A DNA stretch of 64,000 bases from Pontibacter actiniarum (GTDB taxonomy: Bacteria > Bacteroidota > Bacteroidia > Cytophagales > Hymenobacteraceae). The translations under genes and the position numbers were made by a program. Location: positions 4,706,771 to 4,770,770 of the forward strand of contig NZ_CP021235.1 in assembly GCF_003585765.1 (NCBI RefSeq), written 5' to 3'. The notes below the pieces were generated by a model. That model was not told the origin of the DNA, did not search any database, and saw only the letters and a list, made by a program, of their open reading frames with translations. Below are positions 27,073 through 35,543 of this stretch, in pieces (the stretch's first letter is position 1; each line of letters starts with the position of its first letter).

Positions 27073-27990
27073 TTAGTCTTCTTCCTCTTCGTAGAAGGAC
27101 TCCAGCGCCTCCTCCAGGTAACTGTACTCAAACGTGAAGCCGGTGTGCAGCACTTTGTTGGCGCTCACACGCTGGCTGGCAAGTATAACCTCGCTCATCT
27201 CGCCCATCATCAGGTTAATGGCGAAGGCCGGTACTTTGGGCAGCACGAGCGGCTTCTTCATGGCTTCTGCCAGTTCTTTGGTAAACTCCTTGTTGGTTAC
27301 CGGGTGCGGAGCCACGGCATTGTACACGCCTTCAAACTGAGGGGCCTCAATGGCCTGTATAAACAGCCTGCAAGCGTCATCAATATGAATCCAGGACATG
27401 TACTGCTTTCCGGAGCCGAGCGGTGCGCCGGCCATCATTTTCACCGGTCTGGCTATTTGCGGCAAAGCGCCGCCTTTCACGCTCAGCACGATGCCCAGCC
27501 GGAAGATAACGGTGCGTATGCCTAGATCCCGTACCTGCCAGGCGGCGGCTTCCCAGGCTTTGCACACCTCTGCCAGAAAATCATCGGCATACGTGCTTTC
27601 CTCAGATACCAGCTGGTCGCCGGAGTCGCCGTAAATGCCAATGGCCGAGGCCGAAAGCAGGCCCTTTACATGGTGCTCAGACTGGCTCAGGCACTTTTGC
27701 AGCAGGTGAAGGCTGTCGGTGCGGCTATGGAGGATTTCTCTTTTGCGCTCCTCGCTCCACTTATCGGATGATACGCTTGCACCGGCCAGGTTAACGATAT
27801 AGTCGGCGTAGGAGATAGCGCTCTCGTCTATATACCCCGCTTCAATATCCCACTTAAAGGTTTTATAGGTCGATACTTTATCCGGCCTGCGGCTAAGGTG
27901 GGCTACTTCATAGCCCTGGTCTATCAGCATCTCCGATAGGCGCATCCCTACTAAACCTGAACCTCCTGTGATTAGAATTTTACCTGGCAT
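27073..27990 (-). CDS. TIGR01777-family NAD(P)-binding epimerase-like protein
   Basis: 305 aa extended short-chain dehydrogenase. The GITGGSGLVG-type Rossmann start reads ILITGGSGLVGMRL, NLAGASVS and SASAIGIYGDSG follow, and SWIHIDDACRLFI is the TIGR01777 hallmark. The family (SulA/YfcH/Cpn-type) lacks a firm biochemical role. The active-site Tyr of classical SDRs corresponds to the Tyr of IGIYGD. It ends in an acidic EEEED tail. Probably monocistronic, facing PBP1A. Confidence 0.9.
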   Translation of the reverse strand: MPGKILITGGSGLVGMRLSEMLIDQGYEVAHLSRRPDKVSTYKTFKWDIEAGYIDESAISYADYIVNLAGASVSSDKWSEERKREILHSRTDSLHLLQKCLSQSEHHVKGLLSASAIGIYGDSGDQLVSEESTYADDFLAEVCKAWEAAAWQVRDLGIRTVIFRLGIVLSVKGGALPQIARPVKMMAGAPLGSGKQYMSWIHIDDACRLFIQAIEAPQFEGVYNAVAPHPVTNKEFTKELAEAMKKPLVLPKVPAFAINLMMGEMSEVILASQRVSANKVLHTGFTFEYSYLEEALESFYEEEED

Positions 27991-28119
27991 ATATTCTTAA
28001 GCATGTTGTGCGCAATGAGTATCCTATACGGAGCTTAGGTATATTTAAGTTTTTTAATATAGCTTAAGGGCTGGCAGAGCCGTTTTTTAGGCTGCCCTGT
28101 GGCAGGTAAGGCTGTTGCC

Positions 28120-28788
28120 TTAGCGCTTGCCGCCGCGTATGTGCCCTAAAAACTCAGAGCGGTACTGCTCCTGCTCAAACAGGCCGGAGTACTCTGCTGT
28201 TACGGTGCTGCTGCTAACATCGTTCACGCCGCGGCTCATCACGCACAGGTGGTCTGCCTCTATCAGCACCGCCACGTTCTCTGTCTGCAGCGCCTGCTTC
28301 AGTTCGTTGGCGATCTGCATGGTCAGGCGCTCCTGTACCTGTGGCCGGCGGGCATAGTAATGCACCAGGCGGTTAAGCTTGGAAAGCCCTATCACATGCT
28401 CGTTGGGTATGTAGGCTACGTGGGCCTTGCCAATGATCGGCACAAAATGGTGCTCGCAGGAGGAGTACACGGTAATGTCGCGCTCCACCAGCATCTTGTG
28501 GTACTTATACTTGTTCTCGAAGCGGCGGGCGACCGGCTTGTTGTCCGGGTGCAGGCCGTGGAAGATTTCCTTTACATACATCTTCGCCACACGGTGCGGC
28601 GTGCCTTTCAGGCTGTCGTCTGTCAGGTCTAGGCCAAGGGTATGCATGATCTCGCGGAAATGCCCCTCAATGATCGCAATCTTCTCGTCGTCCGAAAGGT
28701 CAAAGGCGTCTGCGCGTAGCGGTGTCTCCAGAGAGCTCATCACGTGGTCATCCATCGCCTCCTCTTTCTCCAGGTCGTGGTTATCCAT
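28120..28788 (-). CDS. folE: GTP cyclohydrolase I
   Basis: 222 aa from MDNHDLEKEEAMDD. It converts GTP to dihydroneopterin triphosphate, the first pterin step. Zinc ligands are visible in SSCEHHFVP and DHLCVMSRGV, with GTPHRVAKMYV and ERLTMQIANEL being family signatures. Its start overlaps the 3' end of the upstream PTPS/QueD gene by 8 bp, so the two are translated together. folB is present 20 kb away for the folate branch. Confidence 0.96.
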   Translation of the reverse strand: MDNHDLEKEEAMDDHVMSSLETPLRADAFDLSDDEKIAIIEGHFREIMHTLGLDLTDDSLKGTPHRVAKMYVKEIFHGLHPDNKPVARRFENKYKYHKMLVERDITVYSSCEHHFVPIIGKAHVAYIPNEHVIGLSKLNRLVHYYARRPQVQERLTMQIANELKQALQTENVAVLIEADHLCVMSRGVNDVSSSTVTAEYSGLFEQEQYRSEFLGHIRGGKR

Positions 28789-29188
28789 TATATTCCACAA
28801 AGTTTCTTTCTGTCTCATACAGTGTAATCGCTAATTCGTAGTCAGAGCTGATTTGCTCGCGAAGCTTGTTCCATATCACCACGGCGATGTTTTCGGCGGT
28901 CGGGTTCAGGTTGCTGAACTCCTCCGTGTCCAGGTTCAGGTTCTTGTGGTCAAACTTGTTCACCACCTGCTCCTTTACCAGGTCGCTCAGCTTTTTCATG
29001 TCGTACACGTAGCCGGTGTCAGGGTTCACCGTTCCGGTTAGCTTCACGATCAGCTCATAGTTATGGCCGTGGTAGTTGGGGTTGTTGCACAGGCCAAACA
29101 CTGCATTGTTTTGCTCGTCCGTCCACGCTGGGTTATGTAGTCTGTGTGCGGCGTTAAAGTGTTCCTTTCGGCAAACGGTTACTTTCAT
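28781..29188 (-). CDS. 6-pyruvoyltetrahydropterin synthase / QueD family
   Basis: 135 aa T-fold enzyme from the ATG at 29188. Zinc histidines are in HFNAAHRLH and NYHGHNYEL. The stretch CNNPNYHGHNY and later DHKNLNLD and NPTAENIAV look closer to eukaryote-type PTPS (CNNPNGHGHNY) than to typical bacterial QueD, where Cys and HGH are closer. It could therefore serve queuosine synthesis (6-carboxytetrahydropterin) or tetrahydrobiopterin-like synthesis. It leads a two-gene operon with folE, which makes its substrate. Confidence 0.88.
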   Translation of the reverse strand: MKVTVCRKEHFNAAHRLHNPAWTDEQNNAVFGLCNNPNYHGHNYELIVKLTGTVNPDTGYVYDMKKLSDLVKEQVVNKFDHKNLNLDTEEFSNLNPTAENIAVVIWNKLREQISSDYELAITLYETERNFVEYNG

Positions 29189-29266
29189 AGTGTAATTAAC
29201 AACTATCGTGGTGTTAATGTTTGGCGTCCGGTAAGACCACCTCTGACTGCGGATACTATAAGCTGA

Positions 29267-29296
29267 CAAAGTTAGTGCAGGCAACCCGAAACCCAA
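29267..29296 (-). promoter_or_regulatory. Promoter of the QueD/PTPS-folE operon
   Basis: On the minus strand TTG (within TTTG, 29294-29296) is followed after exactly 19 nt by TAACTTTG (29267-29274), a perfect TTG-N19-TAnnTTTG promoter. It predicts a leader of roughly 70 nt; no known riboswitch was recognised in it. Confidence 0.78.
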
Positions 29297-29399
29297 ACCA
29301 ATTTAGGGCTAAATTAATTCGTTTTGCCTTGGCTCTTTCTGCGCCTGATTCTGTATTTTCGTAGCTGAAAATAAACATAGTACAAAAGTTACAAGTCTT

Positions 29400-30098
29400 A
29401 TGAGAGGATTTTTACTTGCTGTTTTGCTGATGGTCGCCGGTGTTTGCCAGGCGCAGTCGGTGCAGGTGAGAGAGGTAGAGCAGGATGTGCAGGGGGTAAA
29501 GCGCCGCGGGCAGCAGCTATCGGTGCAGCTAGACCCCAAAACCGTTGAGAAGTCGTGGAAGGAGTACCTGGGGCAAAAAGCCGGGCGCGTTAAAACCAGC
29601 AAAGGCGTGATGACAGTGGAAGGTGCTGTGATTGATACAATTTCTACGGTGCCGATGCGGTTGCTTTCCACCGTTGGCAGCGATGCCCAGGGCAGCTACG
29701 TGTGGTGGAACTTAGACATGGGCACGGCCTACATCAATAAAAACGGCACCCCGGCTGAGTACACTGCGGCCGAAAGCTTCCTGCGCGGCTTTGCCCGCAA
29801 ACTGTACCGCGACGATGTGTTCCGGCAGATAAACGCTGCTGAAGATGTGCTGCAGGCAACCAAGGCAGAGCAGGACCGGGTAGTAAAGGAGGCAAACGAG
29901 ATACAGCTCAGCATAGAGAAGAACAAGCAGCGCCGCCTGGAGCTGGAGGCTGAGCTGGTGCGCAACGCTGAGGAGCTAAAGCGGCTGGAGCAGAGTGTGC
30001 AGCTAAACATGCAGAAGCAGGAGCTTAGCCGCCAGCGCGTGCACGATATGGAAAAGTCGGTAGACGCTGTGAGAGCCAAGCTGCTGGAAGTGAAGTAG
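29400..30098 (+). CDS. Secreted coiled-coil protein of unknown function
   Basis: 232 aa. A signal peptide (MRGFLLAVLLMVAGVCQAQ) is followed by a small mixed domain (about 25-140) containing SKGVMTVEGAVIDTI and GSYVWWNLDMGTAYI. A long charged coiled coil follows (about 145-230), rich in Glu, Lys, Arg and Leu heptads. Such proteins are common and unnamed in Bacteroidota. The coiled coil suggests oligomerisation or a spacer role in the periplasm. It stands alone and diverges from the QueD/PTPS operon. Confidence 0.75.
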   Translation: MRGFLLAVLLMVAGVCQAQSVQVREVEQDVQGVKRRGQQLSVQLDPKTVEKSWKEYLGQKAGRVKTSKGVMTVEGAVIDTISTVPMRLLSTVGSDAQGSYVWWNLDMGTAYINKNGTPAEYTAAESFLRGFARKLYRDDVFRQINAAEDVLQATKAEQDRVVKEANEIQLSIEKNKQRRLELEAELVRNAEELKRLEQSVQLNMQKQELSRQRVHDMEKSVDAVRAKLLEVK

Positions 30099-30108
30099 CC
30101 CGTTCGTT

Positions 30109-30159
30109 TCCAGAAACAAAAAAGCCTCTGAAAGTACAGAGGCTTTTTTGTTTCTGGAA
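30109..30159. terminator. Bidirectional terminator between the coiled-coil and curlin-repeat genes
   Basis: TTCCAGAAACAAAAAAGCCTCTG type arms of 22-23 bp with a 6-nt loop, perfect, with A and T tracts on opposite sides for the two convergent genes. Confidence 0.85.
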
Positions 30160-30167
30160 ATCGTTAC

Positions 30168-31118
30168 TTAGTCTCTTTGTGTAACTGTGGCTGTGTTATT
30201 GTTGCCGTACTGTAAGATTGTGCTGGAGTGGTTTGCGCCCAGCTGCATTGTTTCTGCCGTGTTGTTGTCGCCAACCTGCATCGTGCGGCTGAAGTTGTCG
30301 CCGGACATGAAGAACGTGAAGCCGCTTTGGCTGGATATAGCAGCGTTGTTGTCTCCGTACTGGAAGATCTCGGAGGTGTTGCCGATGCTGCCTTGGTCCT
30401 GAAAGCCATAGTTGTCGTTGCCAACTACTACGGCGATAGCAGTGTTTAACCTGGTGCGGCTGGATTGGTCCTGAGTGTGGCTGTTCCCGTTGCCTAACTG
30501 CCCAATAAACGCTTCGTTAGAGCTTACACGCTGGAGCTGCTCGGCAGTGTTATCGTTACCTGCTTGTGCAATGGCAGCAAAGTTTCCATCGCCCACCTGA
30601 GACTGGTAGGCGTAGTTTCCATTTCCGGACTGGCCAATAAGAACGGTGTTGTCGTACTGGCCCCGCTGTACCTGTACCGCTGTGTTCGCATCACCTAACT
30701 GGTAAACATAGGCAGCGCTGTTAGACAGGAAAAGCGGGTCTACCGTGTTGGACTGAGAGGCCGTGTTGTCGTTGCCGTACTGTTCCACAACGGCTGTGTT
30801 GTTAATTACGCGCCCGTAGTTTTGCTCGGCTGTGTTGTTAGCGCCCTCCTGCAGTATGGTAGAGGTACTGCTTTCTGATGAATACTGGACTTGCTCCGCC
30901 GCGTTGCCGTAGCCTGTTTGCGTTATTGCAGCTGTGTTATCAGAGGAAATAAAGCCCAGGCCTGTCTGCTGAATTGATGCCTCGTTACCTCCGCCTTCCT
31001 GCTGCACACTTGCCTGGTTTCTGTTGCCTTCCTGCAGAACATCCGACTGATTGCCTTGCGCTACCACTGCTCCTGTGGTGCAACAAAGAGCTGCTACTAC
31101 TGTAAATGCTGTTTTCAT
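30168..31118 (-). CDS. Curlin-repeat (CsgA/CsgB-like) amyloid protein
   Basis: 316 aa. A signal peptide (about 1-20, ending VVAQ) is followed by about a dozen imperfect repeats of the form QxGxxNxAxxxQ, for example GNRNQASVQQEG, GNDNTASQSN, GNGNYAYQSQVGDGN and GDNNTAETMQLG. These are the Asn/Gln/Gly-rich curlin repeats that stack as cross-beta amyloid. It is about twice the length of E. coli CsgA. No csgE/F/G export genes lie in the window, so they must be elsewhere if it is secreted by the curli route. Monocistronic. Confidence 0.88.
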   Translation of the reverse strand: MKTAFTVVAALCCTTGAVVAQGNQSDVLQEGNRNQASVQQEGGGNEASIQQTGLGFISSDNTAAITQTGYGNAAEQVQYSSESSTSTILQEGANNTAEQNYGRVINNTAVVEQYGNDNTASQSNTVDPLFLSNSAAYVYQLGDANTAVQVQRGQYDNTVLIGQSGNGNYAYQSQVGDGNFAAIAQAGNDNTAEQLQRVSSNEAFIGQLGNGNSHTQDQSSRTRLNTAIAVVVGNDNYGFQDQGSIGNTSEIFQYGDNNAAISSQSGFTFFMSGDNFSRTMQVGDNNTAETMQLGANHSSTILQYGNNNTATVTQRD

Positions 31119-31276
31119 AAAATGTAGGCTATTAAAGAAAGTTAAACAATAAGTATGTTTACCGCAGCTGTGTTTATAGGTTGTACTATTTGGGTTTTAT
31201 TGGTTACTATTCATGATTAAAGTATAGCATTAGCTTTGGGCTATTAGTCTGAAAGCTGTGTGCTGTCCGGTACATA

Positions 31277-31314
31277 CCAGAAAAGGCAGGCTTTGCTTAG
31301 CCTGCCTTTTCTGG
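31277..31314 (-). terminator. Terminator after the pyrophosphatase-fold lipoprotein gene
   Basis: Perfect 16-bp arms (CCAGAAAAGGCAGGCT and its complement) with a 6-nt loop, 22 nt beyond the stop of the minus-strand gene. Confidence 0.8.
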
Positions 31315-31335
31315 CTCTAAATCACTTCTGCTTAC

Positions 31336-31920
31336 CTAGAGCTTCATCCAGCGCTGTATTTCCTGCTCGGCAAACTTCTCATCGCGCCAGCCCACAAAGC
31401 GGGTGCCGGCAGACTTGTTGTAATTCGTGAACCAGATTTGCAGGATGGCCTTGGCGCCCGGGTACTGCGTGCTGAAGCTGTTATAGTTGGTGGCGTCCAG
31501 CTGGCGTTCGCTTGGGCGTGCCGGCACGGCTACGATGATGTGGCGCAAATCTCCGCTGTTTTCCAGTTGCATCAGGCCCACCGGAATCACCTCCATCTCC
31601 GTGCCTGGCTCCTGCCGCTCCGACAGCACGAGTATTTCCAGCCCTTTGCCGCTTTTGTCTGTTTCCGTGGAGGGGATAAAGCCGAGGTTTCCCGGGTAAG
31701 GCAGAAAGTCCACCTCGCGTGTTTGCCCGGCATCCTGGTCTGGCACAAACTCCTGCTTTTTGCGGTCATACACCAGTTTGCGCGTGTTTCCTGCGGGCGT
31801 TTCTATCACAGCCTGTAACTGCTTGTTGCCAGAGTAGGTCGCAAGTTCTGTGTAATCGGTTTTACAGGAGGAGAGCAGCAGCGCCAGCAAGGGCAGTAGG
31901 AGGCAGGTAAAGCGTTTCAT
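31336..31920 (-). CDS. Lipoprotein with degenerate inorganic pyrophosphatase fold
   Basis: 194 aa. The lipoprotein signal MKRFTCLLLPLLALLLSSCK puts Cys at residue 19. The stretch FLPYPGNLGFIPSTETD matches the family I pyrophosphatase YPxNYGFIPxT region, followed by LEILVLSE and PVGLMQLENSGDLRHIIVAVP. The catalytic D-x-D-P-x-D loop, expected just before LEILVL, reads DKSGKGLE, so the metal-binding aspartates are missing. I infer a fold retained for binding or structure, with hydrolysis probably lost. Where related Bacteroidota lipoproteins keep the Asp loop they may be true periplasmic phosphatases. Confidence 0.78.
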   Translation of the reverse strand: MKRFTCLLLPLLALLLSSCKTDYTELATYSGNKQLQAVIETPAGNTRKLVYDRKKQEFVPDQDAGQTREVDFLPYPGNLGFIPSTETDKSGKGLEILVLSERQEPGTEMEVIPVGLMQLENSGDLRHIIVAVPARPSERQLDATNYNSFSTQYPGAKAILQIWFTNYNKSAGTRFVGWRDEKFAEQEIQRWMKL

Positions 31921-32023
31921 GTTGCGGTTAGGTTTGTGGGCTGTAAAGATAAGCAGCAGCGCCCGGAGGAGAAAGCACGCGGTGCGGTGCTACGTGAGGG
32001 CGGAGAGCCGCTTGTGCAGGTAC

Positions 32024-32056
32024 AAAAAAAGGAGCCGAGGTCATCGGCTCCTTTTC
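32024..32056 (-). terminator. Terminator after rplS
   Basis: On the minus strand AAAAGGAGCCGA, a 5-nt loop, TCGGCTCCTTTT and further T residues, about 40 nt after the rplS stop. Confidence 0.85.
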
Positions 32057-32092
32057 ACTAAAACTATGGAAAACTTATGAAAACAGGTATTC

Positions 32093-32446
32093 TTATCGTC
32101 TTTCCTTGATACGAGCAGCCTTGCCCTGAAGTCCTCTCAGGTAGAACAGTCTTGCTCTTCTTACTTTACCTCTTCTCACCAGTTCGATTTTCTCGATAGA
32201 TGGAGAAAGAAGAGGGAAGATACGCTCTAGACCGATTTGGTTAGATACTTTTCTTACAGTGAACGTCTCACCGTTTGTGTTCACGTTTCTACGCTGAATC
32301 ACAACACCCTGGAATTGCTGAACACGCTCTTTGTTACCCTCACGGATTTTTACGTGTACGTTGATAGTATCACCTGCCTGGAAAGTTGGGAAAGAGGCAC
32401 GCTTGTCAGTATATTCCTGCTCAATGAATTTAATTAGTTCGCTCAT
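32093..32446 (-). CDS. rplS: Ribosomal protein L19
   Basis: 117 aa, the standard size. It sits at the 30S-50S interface. Visible signatures are [20 protein letters not shown] and [13 protein letters not shown], then the Arg-rich [15 protein letters not shown] end. It is separated from trmD by 168 bp that hold a TATCTTTG box, so it may have its own promoter in addition to the rpsP operon transcript. It is followed by a strong terminator. Confidence 0.97.
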   Translation of the reverse strand: MSELIKFIEQEYTDKRASFPTFQAGDTINVHVKIREGNKERVQQFQGVVIQRRNVNTNGETFTVRKVSNQIGLERIFPLLSPSIEKIELVRRGKVRRARLFYLRGLQGKAARIKERR

Positions 32447-32490
32447 GATGGCTATGTTCTCTTAAAGTATCTTCTTCAAAATTCGGACTG

Positions 32491-32498
32491 CAAAGATA
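32491..32498 (-). promoter_or_regulatory. Possible internal promoter (-7 box) for rplS
   Basis: On the minus strand TATCTTTG lies about 45 nt before the rplS ATG, inside the unusually long trmD-rplS gap. No clear TTG at -33 was found. Confidence 0.45.
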
Positions 32499-32614
32499 TG
32501 TAAATATTTATTACATAAGAACATTTGCAGAAAAAAAATATAATTTCTGGTGGCCATATCAGCAAAATAATGCTTATGGCCTTTTACTCTTATTTACCGG
32601 GCCTGGCTGGTCCC

Positions 32615-33295
32615 TTATTCCTCGTTAAGCAGGTCTGGGCGGCGCTGTTTCGTGCGCTCAATGGCCTGCTCAAAGCGCCACTGCTCTATCTTCGGCGTGT
32701 CGCCCGACATCAGGATGTCCGGCACCTGCATGCCTTTGTACTCGGCAGGGCGGGTATAAACCGGCGGGGCCAGCAAACCGTCCTGGAAGGAGTCCGTCAA
32801 AGCGGATGACTCATCGTTGAGCACTCCCGGGATGATGCGGATAATGGCGTCTGCCAACACGGCTGCCCCCAGTTCTCCGCCCGAAAGCACATAGTCCCCG
32901 ATGCTGATCTCGTGCGTCACGTAGTGCTGCCGCACCCGCTCATCCACCCCTTTGTAGTGGCCGCAAAGTATGATCACGTTCTCCAGCAGGGAAAACTGAT
33001 TTACGATGCCTTGGTTGAGCGTTTGCCCGTCCGGCGTCATGTAGATGATGGCATCATACTTGCGCTCGGCCTGCAGCTCCGAAATGCACTTGTCAATGGG
33101 TTCGATCATCATCACCATGCCGGCGCCGCCCCCGAAAGCATAGTCGTCTATCTGGCCATGCTTGTTTACGGCGTACTTGCGCAGGTCGTGAATGTGGATC
33201 TCTGCCAAACCTTTTTGCTGTGCCCGCTTCAGAATAGAGTGGCTGAAAGGGCTGTCCAGCAGATCGGGCTGGCAACTGATGATGTCAAAGCGCAT
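32615..33295 (-). CDS. trmD: tRNA (guanine37-N1)-methyltransferase
   Basis: 226 aa SPOUT-class enzyme that methylates G37 of tRNAs. [20 protein letters not shown] opens the protein. The deep trefoil knot is marked by [20 protein letters not shown] and [12 protein letters not shown], and [16 protein letters not shown] lies near residue 50. Its ATG overlaps the rimM stop by one base (TAATG). The order rpsP-rimM-trmD-rplS is the classic bacterial arrangement. Confidence 0.96.
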   Translation of the reverse strand: MRFDIISCQPDLLDSPFSHSILKRAQQKGLAEIHIHDLRKYAVNKHGQIDDYAFGGGAGMVMMIEPIDKCISELQAERKYDAIIYMTPDGQTLNQGIVNQFSLLENVIILCGHYKGVDERVRQHYVTHEISIGDYVLSGGELGAAVLADAIIRIIPGVLNDESSALTDSFQDGLLAPPVYTRPAEYKGMQVPDILMSGDTPKIEQWRFEQAIERTKQRRPDLLNEE

Positions 33296-33879
33296 TACTG
33301 TTTCTCCTCCTCAGTGTCTTCGTCAAGGTCGTCGGCTTCGTCGGGGCCTGATGGCTGCGTGTACACTTCCAGCAGGCCTTCCGGCAGGCTTACGTGCAGT
33401 TGCTTTGCCTCGTGGTCGGCACGCAGGAAGATCTCGTCCATGACCGGCACCAGCATTTCCTGGTCCAGGTAATCCATTACCATCAGCTGCTGTTGCGGCA
33501 GGTCGTAAAACTCTTTTACGGTGCCCAGCGCGCCATGCTGCTCGTCCACCACCTGGTAGCCAATCACATCGTGGAAGTAGAACTGGCCTTCTTCCAACTC
33601 CGGCAGCTCGCCGAGTGGCAGGTAAATGGAGGTGTTGCGCAGTGCTTCGGCCTGTTCGATGGTTTGAACATCTTCGAACTTAATAATAAAGCGGCCCTTC
33701 TGCACAGGCTCCATAGACGTTATAAAAAAAGGAATCAGCCTTCCCTTTTGTTCCAGGAAGACTGACTCCAAATCTTCATAATCTTCGGGAAAGTCTACGT
33801 CAAAAAACGCGACTACTTGCCCCTTCGTGCCATGGGTCTTGACGATGTAACCTAATAGAAAGCATTCATCAACATGCAT
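33295..33879 (-). CDS. rimM: Ribosome maturation factor RimM
   Basis: 194 aa. An N-terminal beta-barrel ([20 protein letters not shown], about 8-27) is followed by a PRC-barrel domain ([14 protein letters not shown] to [14 protein letters not shown]). RimM assists 30S head assembly around S19 and S13. The acidic C-terminal tail ([14 protein letters not shown]) extends past the usual family end. It begins 11 nt after rpsP and overlaps trmD by one base. Confidence 0.94.
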   Translation of the reverse strand: MHVDECFLLGYIVKTHGTKGQVVAFFDVDFPEDYEDLESVFLEQKGRLIPFFITSMEPVQKGRFIIKFEDVQTIEQAEALRNTSIYLPLGELPELEEGQFYFHDVIGYQVVDEQHGALGTVKEFYDLPQQQLMVMDYLDQEMLVPVMDEIFLRADHEAKQLHVSLPEGLLEVYTQPSGPDEADDLDEDTEEEKQ

Positions 33880-33890
33880 GGCACACCGAA

Positions 33891-34436
33891 TTATGCTTGC
33901 TCCTCAGTAGCCTCGCCTTCGCCACCTTCAGCAGGGGCCTCAGCAGCCTCTTCAGCAGGAGCGTTAGCAGCAGCTTTCTCAGCGTCACGCTGACGGATAG
34001 CCTCTGCACGAGCCTCTTTTACTTTGCGCTCAGCTTCCAGGGCAGCTGCACGCTTGGCTTCTTTCTCAGAGCCCACCTTCTGGCGTTTCTCTTCGATCTT
34101 AGCGTCTTTTGCTTCTTTCCACTCGTTGAAACGAGCATCAGCAGTCTCCTGAGAGATAGCACCTTTCGCAACACCGATTTGCAGGTGTTTCTTGAACAGG
34201 ATGCCTCTGTAAGAAAGCATTGCTTTTACGGTGTCAGTTGGCTGTGCACCGTTCATCACCCACTGGAACGCTTTATCTTCGTTGAAGTCGATAAAAGCAG
34301 GAACAGTGTTAGGGTTGTACGTACCCAGTTTCTCGATAAATTTACCATCACGTGGTGCTCGAGCGTCAGCTACTACGATATCGTAGATAGCGGCTTTCTT
34401 GCGGCCTCTGCGGGCCAGTCTGATTTTTACTGCCAT
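33891..34436 (-). CDS. rpsP: Ribosomal protein S16 with long C-terminal extension
   Basis: 181 aa, about twice the 80-90 aa of E. coli S16. The conserved part is the first 80-90 residues ([30 protein letters not shown] and [16 protein letters not shown]). The rest is a charged helical tail rich in Ala, Glu, Lys and Arg that ends in an acidic Ala/Glu stretch. Such tails are usual in Bacteroidota. First gene of the rpsP-rimM-trmD unit, with a minus-strand TAGTTTTG box about 50 nt upstream. Confidence 0.96.
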   Translation of the reverse strand: MAVKIRLARRGRKKAAIYDIVVADARAPRDGKFIEKLGTYNPNTVPAFIDFNEDKAFQWVMNGAQPTDTVKAMLSYRGILFKKHLQIGVAKGAISQETADARFNEWKEAKDAKIEEKRQKVGSEKEAKRAAALEAERKVKEARAEAIRQRDAEKAAANAPAEEAAEAPAEGGEGEATEEQA

Positions 34437-34569
34437 TTTTAAATGTGTTTTTCAGTCGGCGGAACCCGTCCGCCTGTTTAGAACCGCAAAACTAGGAAAT
34501 TAATTTCTGATTGTCTACAACCCTTCGGTATTTATTAAGCTATTGGCGCTCAGCGTAAAGTAGGGGCAC

Positions 34570-34600
34570 AAAAAAAGCCCTCCGTTGCGGGAGGGCTTTG
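34570..34600 (-). terminator. Terminator after the desaturase gene
   Basis: On the minus strand AAAGCCCTCC, a 6-nt loop, GGAGGGCTTT, then T residues, beginning just after the stop codon. Confidence 0.82.
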
Positions 34601-34607
34601 CGTATAG

Positions 34608-35378
34608 TTAGGCGTTTGCTTTTACTCTTGGCACCTTAGCGGCTTTTACCTTTACCGGCTTTAGCTTGATAATGCTCAGCTTGTCCAGCGTCCAGATAAC
34701 CGGCCAGGTCGGGTCCACCTCCCACCACTTCACGCCGAAGTTGACGCGGTTAGGAAGTTTGTGGTGGTTGTTTTGGAACAGCTCACCGCCTGTCAGGAAG
34801 TCAAAGAAGAGCGAGTTTCTTGATTTGTCGTTGTTGTCAAAGTTCTGGTAACCGTACTTGTGGCCGCTCCAGTTTACGATAGCGCCGTGTACCGGGCCCA
34901 TCAGGAAGTGGATTGGCAGCAGCAGGAACATCCACCACTGCGTAGCAAAGGCGATGTAGAACAACACGTACGCCACGCCCCAGCCAATGCGGGAGAAGTA
35001 GGAGTCACCGATTCTCTCCAGTGCAGGCCAAATGGGGTAATCGCCCTCGAAGCGGCGCTCCGGCTCCACGCGCTTGTTCAGCACGTCGTTGTAGATCTCC
35101 TTCGTCTTCCACATCATCGTGAAAGCGTTGTTAGAGAAGTGCGGAGAGTGCGGGTCGCGCTCCGTGTCGGAGAATGCGTGGTGCATGCGGTGCAGAATGG
35201 CGTAAGCACGCGGCGACAGGAACGAAGAGCCCTGCGCGATATACGTCAGCAGGTAAAAAGCCCTCTCCCAGAACGGGGTCATGGTAAACATTTTGTGCGC
35301 TGCGTAGCGGTGCAGGTAAAAGGTCTGCACGAACAGCGACAGGTACCAGTGCACCACAAAAAAGATAAGAATTGCCAT
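34608..35378 (-). CDS. Acyl-CoA/fatty acid desaturase
   Basis: 256 aa membrane di-iron enzyme that places a double bond in a fatty acyl chain. The three His boxes are visible: HRYAAH (H23-H28), HRMHH (63-67) and NNHHKLPN (about 206-213). Hydrophobic helices lie at about 3-22, 40-58 and 122-145. It resembles delta-9 acyl-CoA desaturases and would tune membrane fluidity. A minus-strand TAGCTTTG (35453-35460) lies about 75 nt upstream as a candidate -7 box. Monocistronic. Confidence 0.92.
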   Translation of the reverse strand: MAILIFFVVHWYLSLFVQTFYLHRYAAHKMFTMTPFWERAFYLLTYIAQGSSFLSPRAYAILHRMHHAFSDTERDPHSPHFSNNAFTMMWKTKEIYNDVLNKRVEPERRFEGDYPIWPALERIGDSYFSRIGWGVAYVLFYIAFATQWWMFLLLPIHFLMGPVHGAIVNWSGHKYGYQNFDNNDKSRNSLFFDFLTGGELFQNNHHKLPNRVNFGVKWWEVDPTWPVIWTLDKLSIIKLKPVKVKAAKVPRVKANA

Positions 35379-35543
35379 TAATGTATCAGGTAAATGATGG
35401 GTTGAGTTTCTTGTGCGGCAGTTAACGAGCTATAACCATGCCACGCCTGCTGCAAAGCTACAACACGAATTTAAAGTAAAATAGACTTGCAGGGCGAAAA
35501 GTTCAGAAAATGACGAAAATCATTTTTGCACTTTGGGTTTCCA

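Noticed and set aside
30168..31118. Tandem DNA repeats in the curlin gene
   Set aside because: They follow the curlin protein repeat and need no further explanation.
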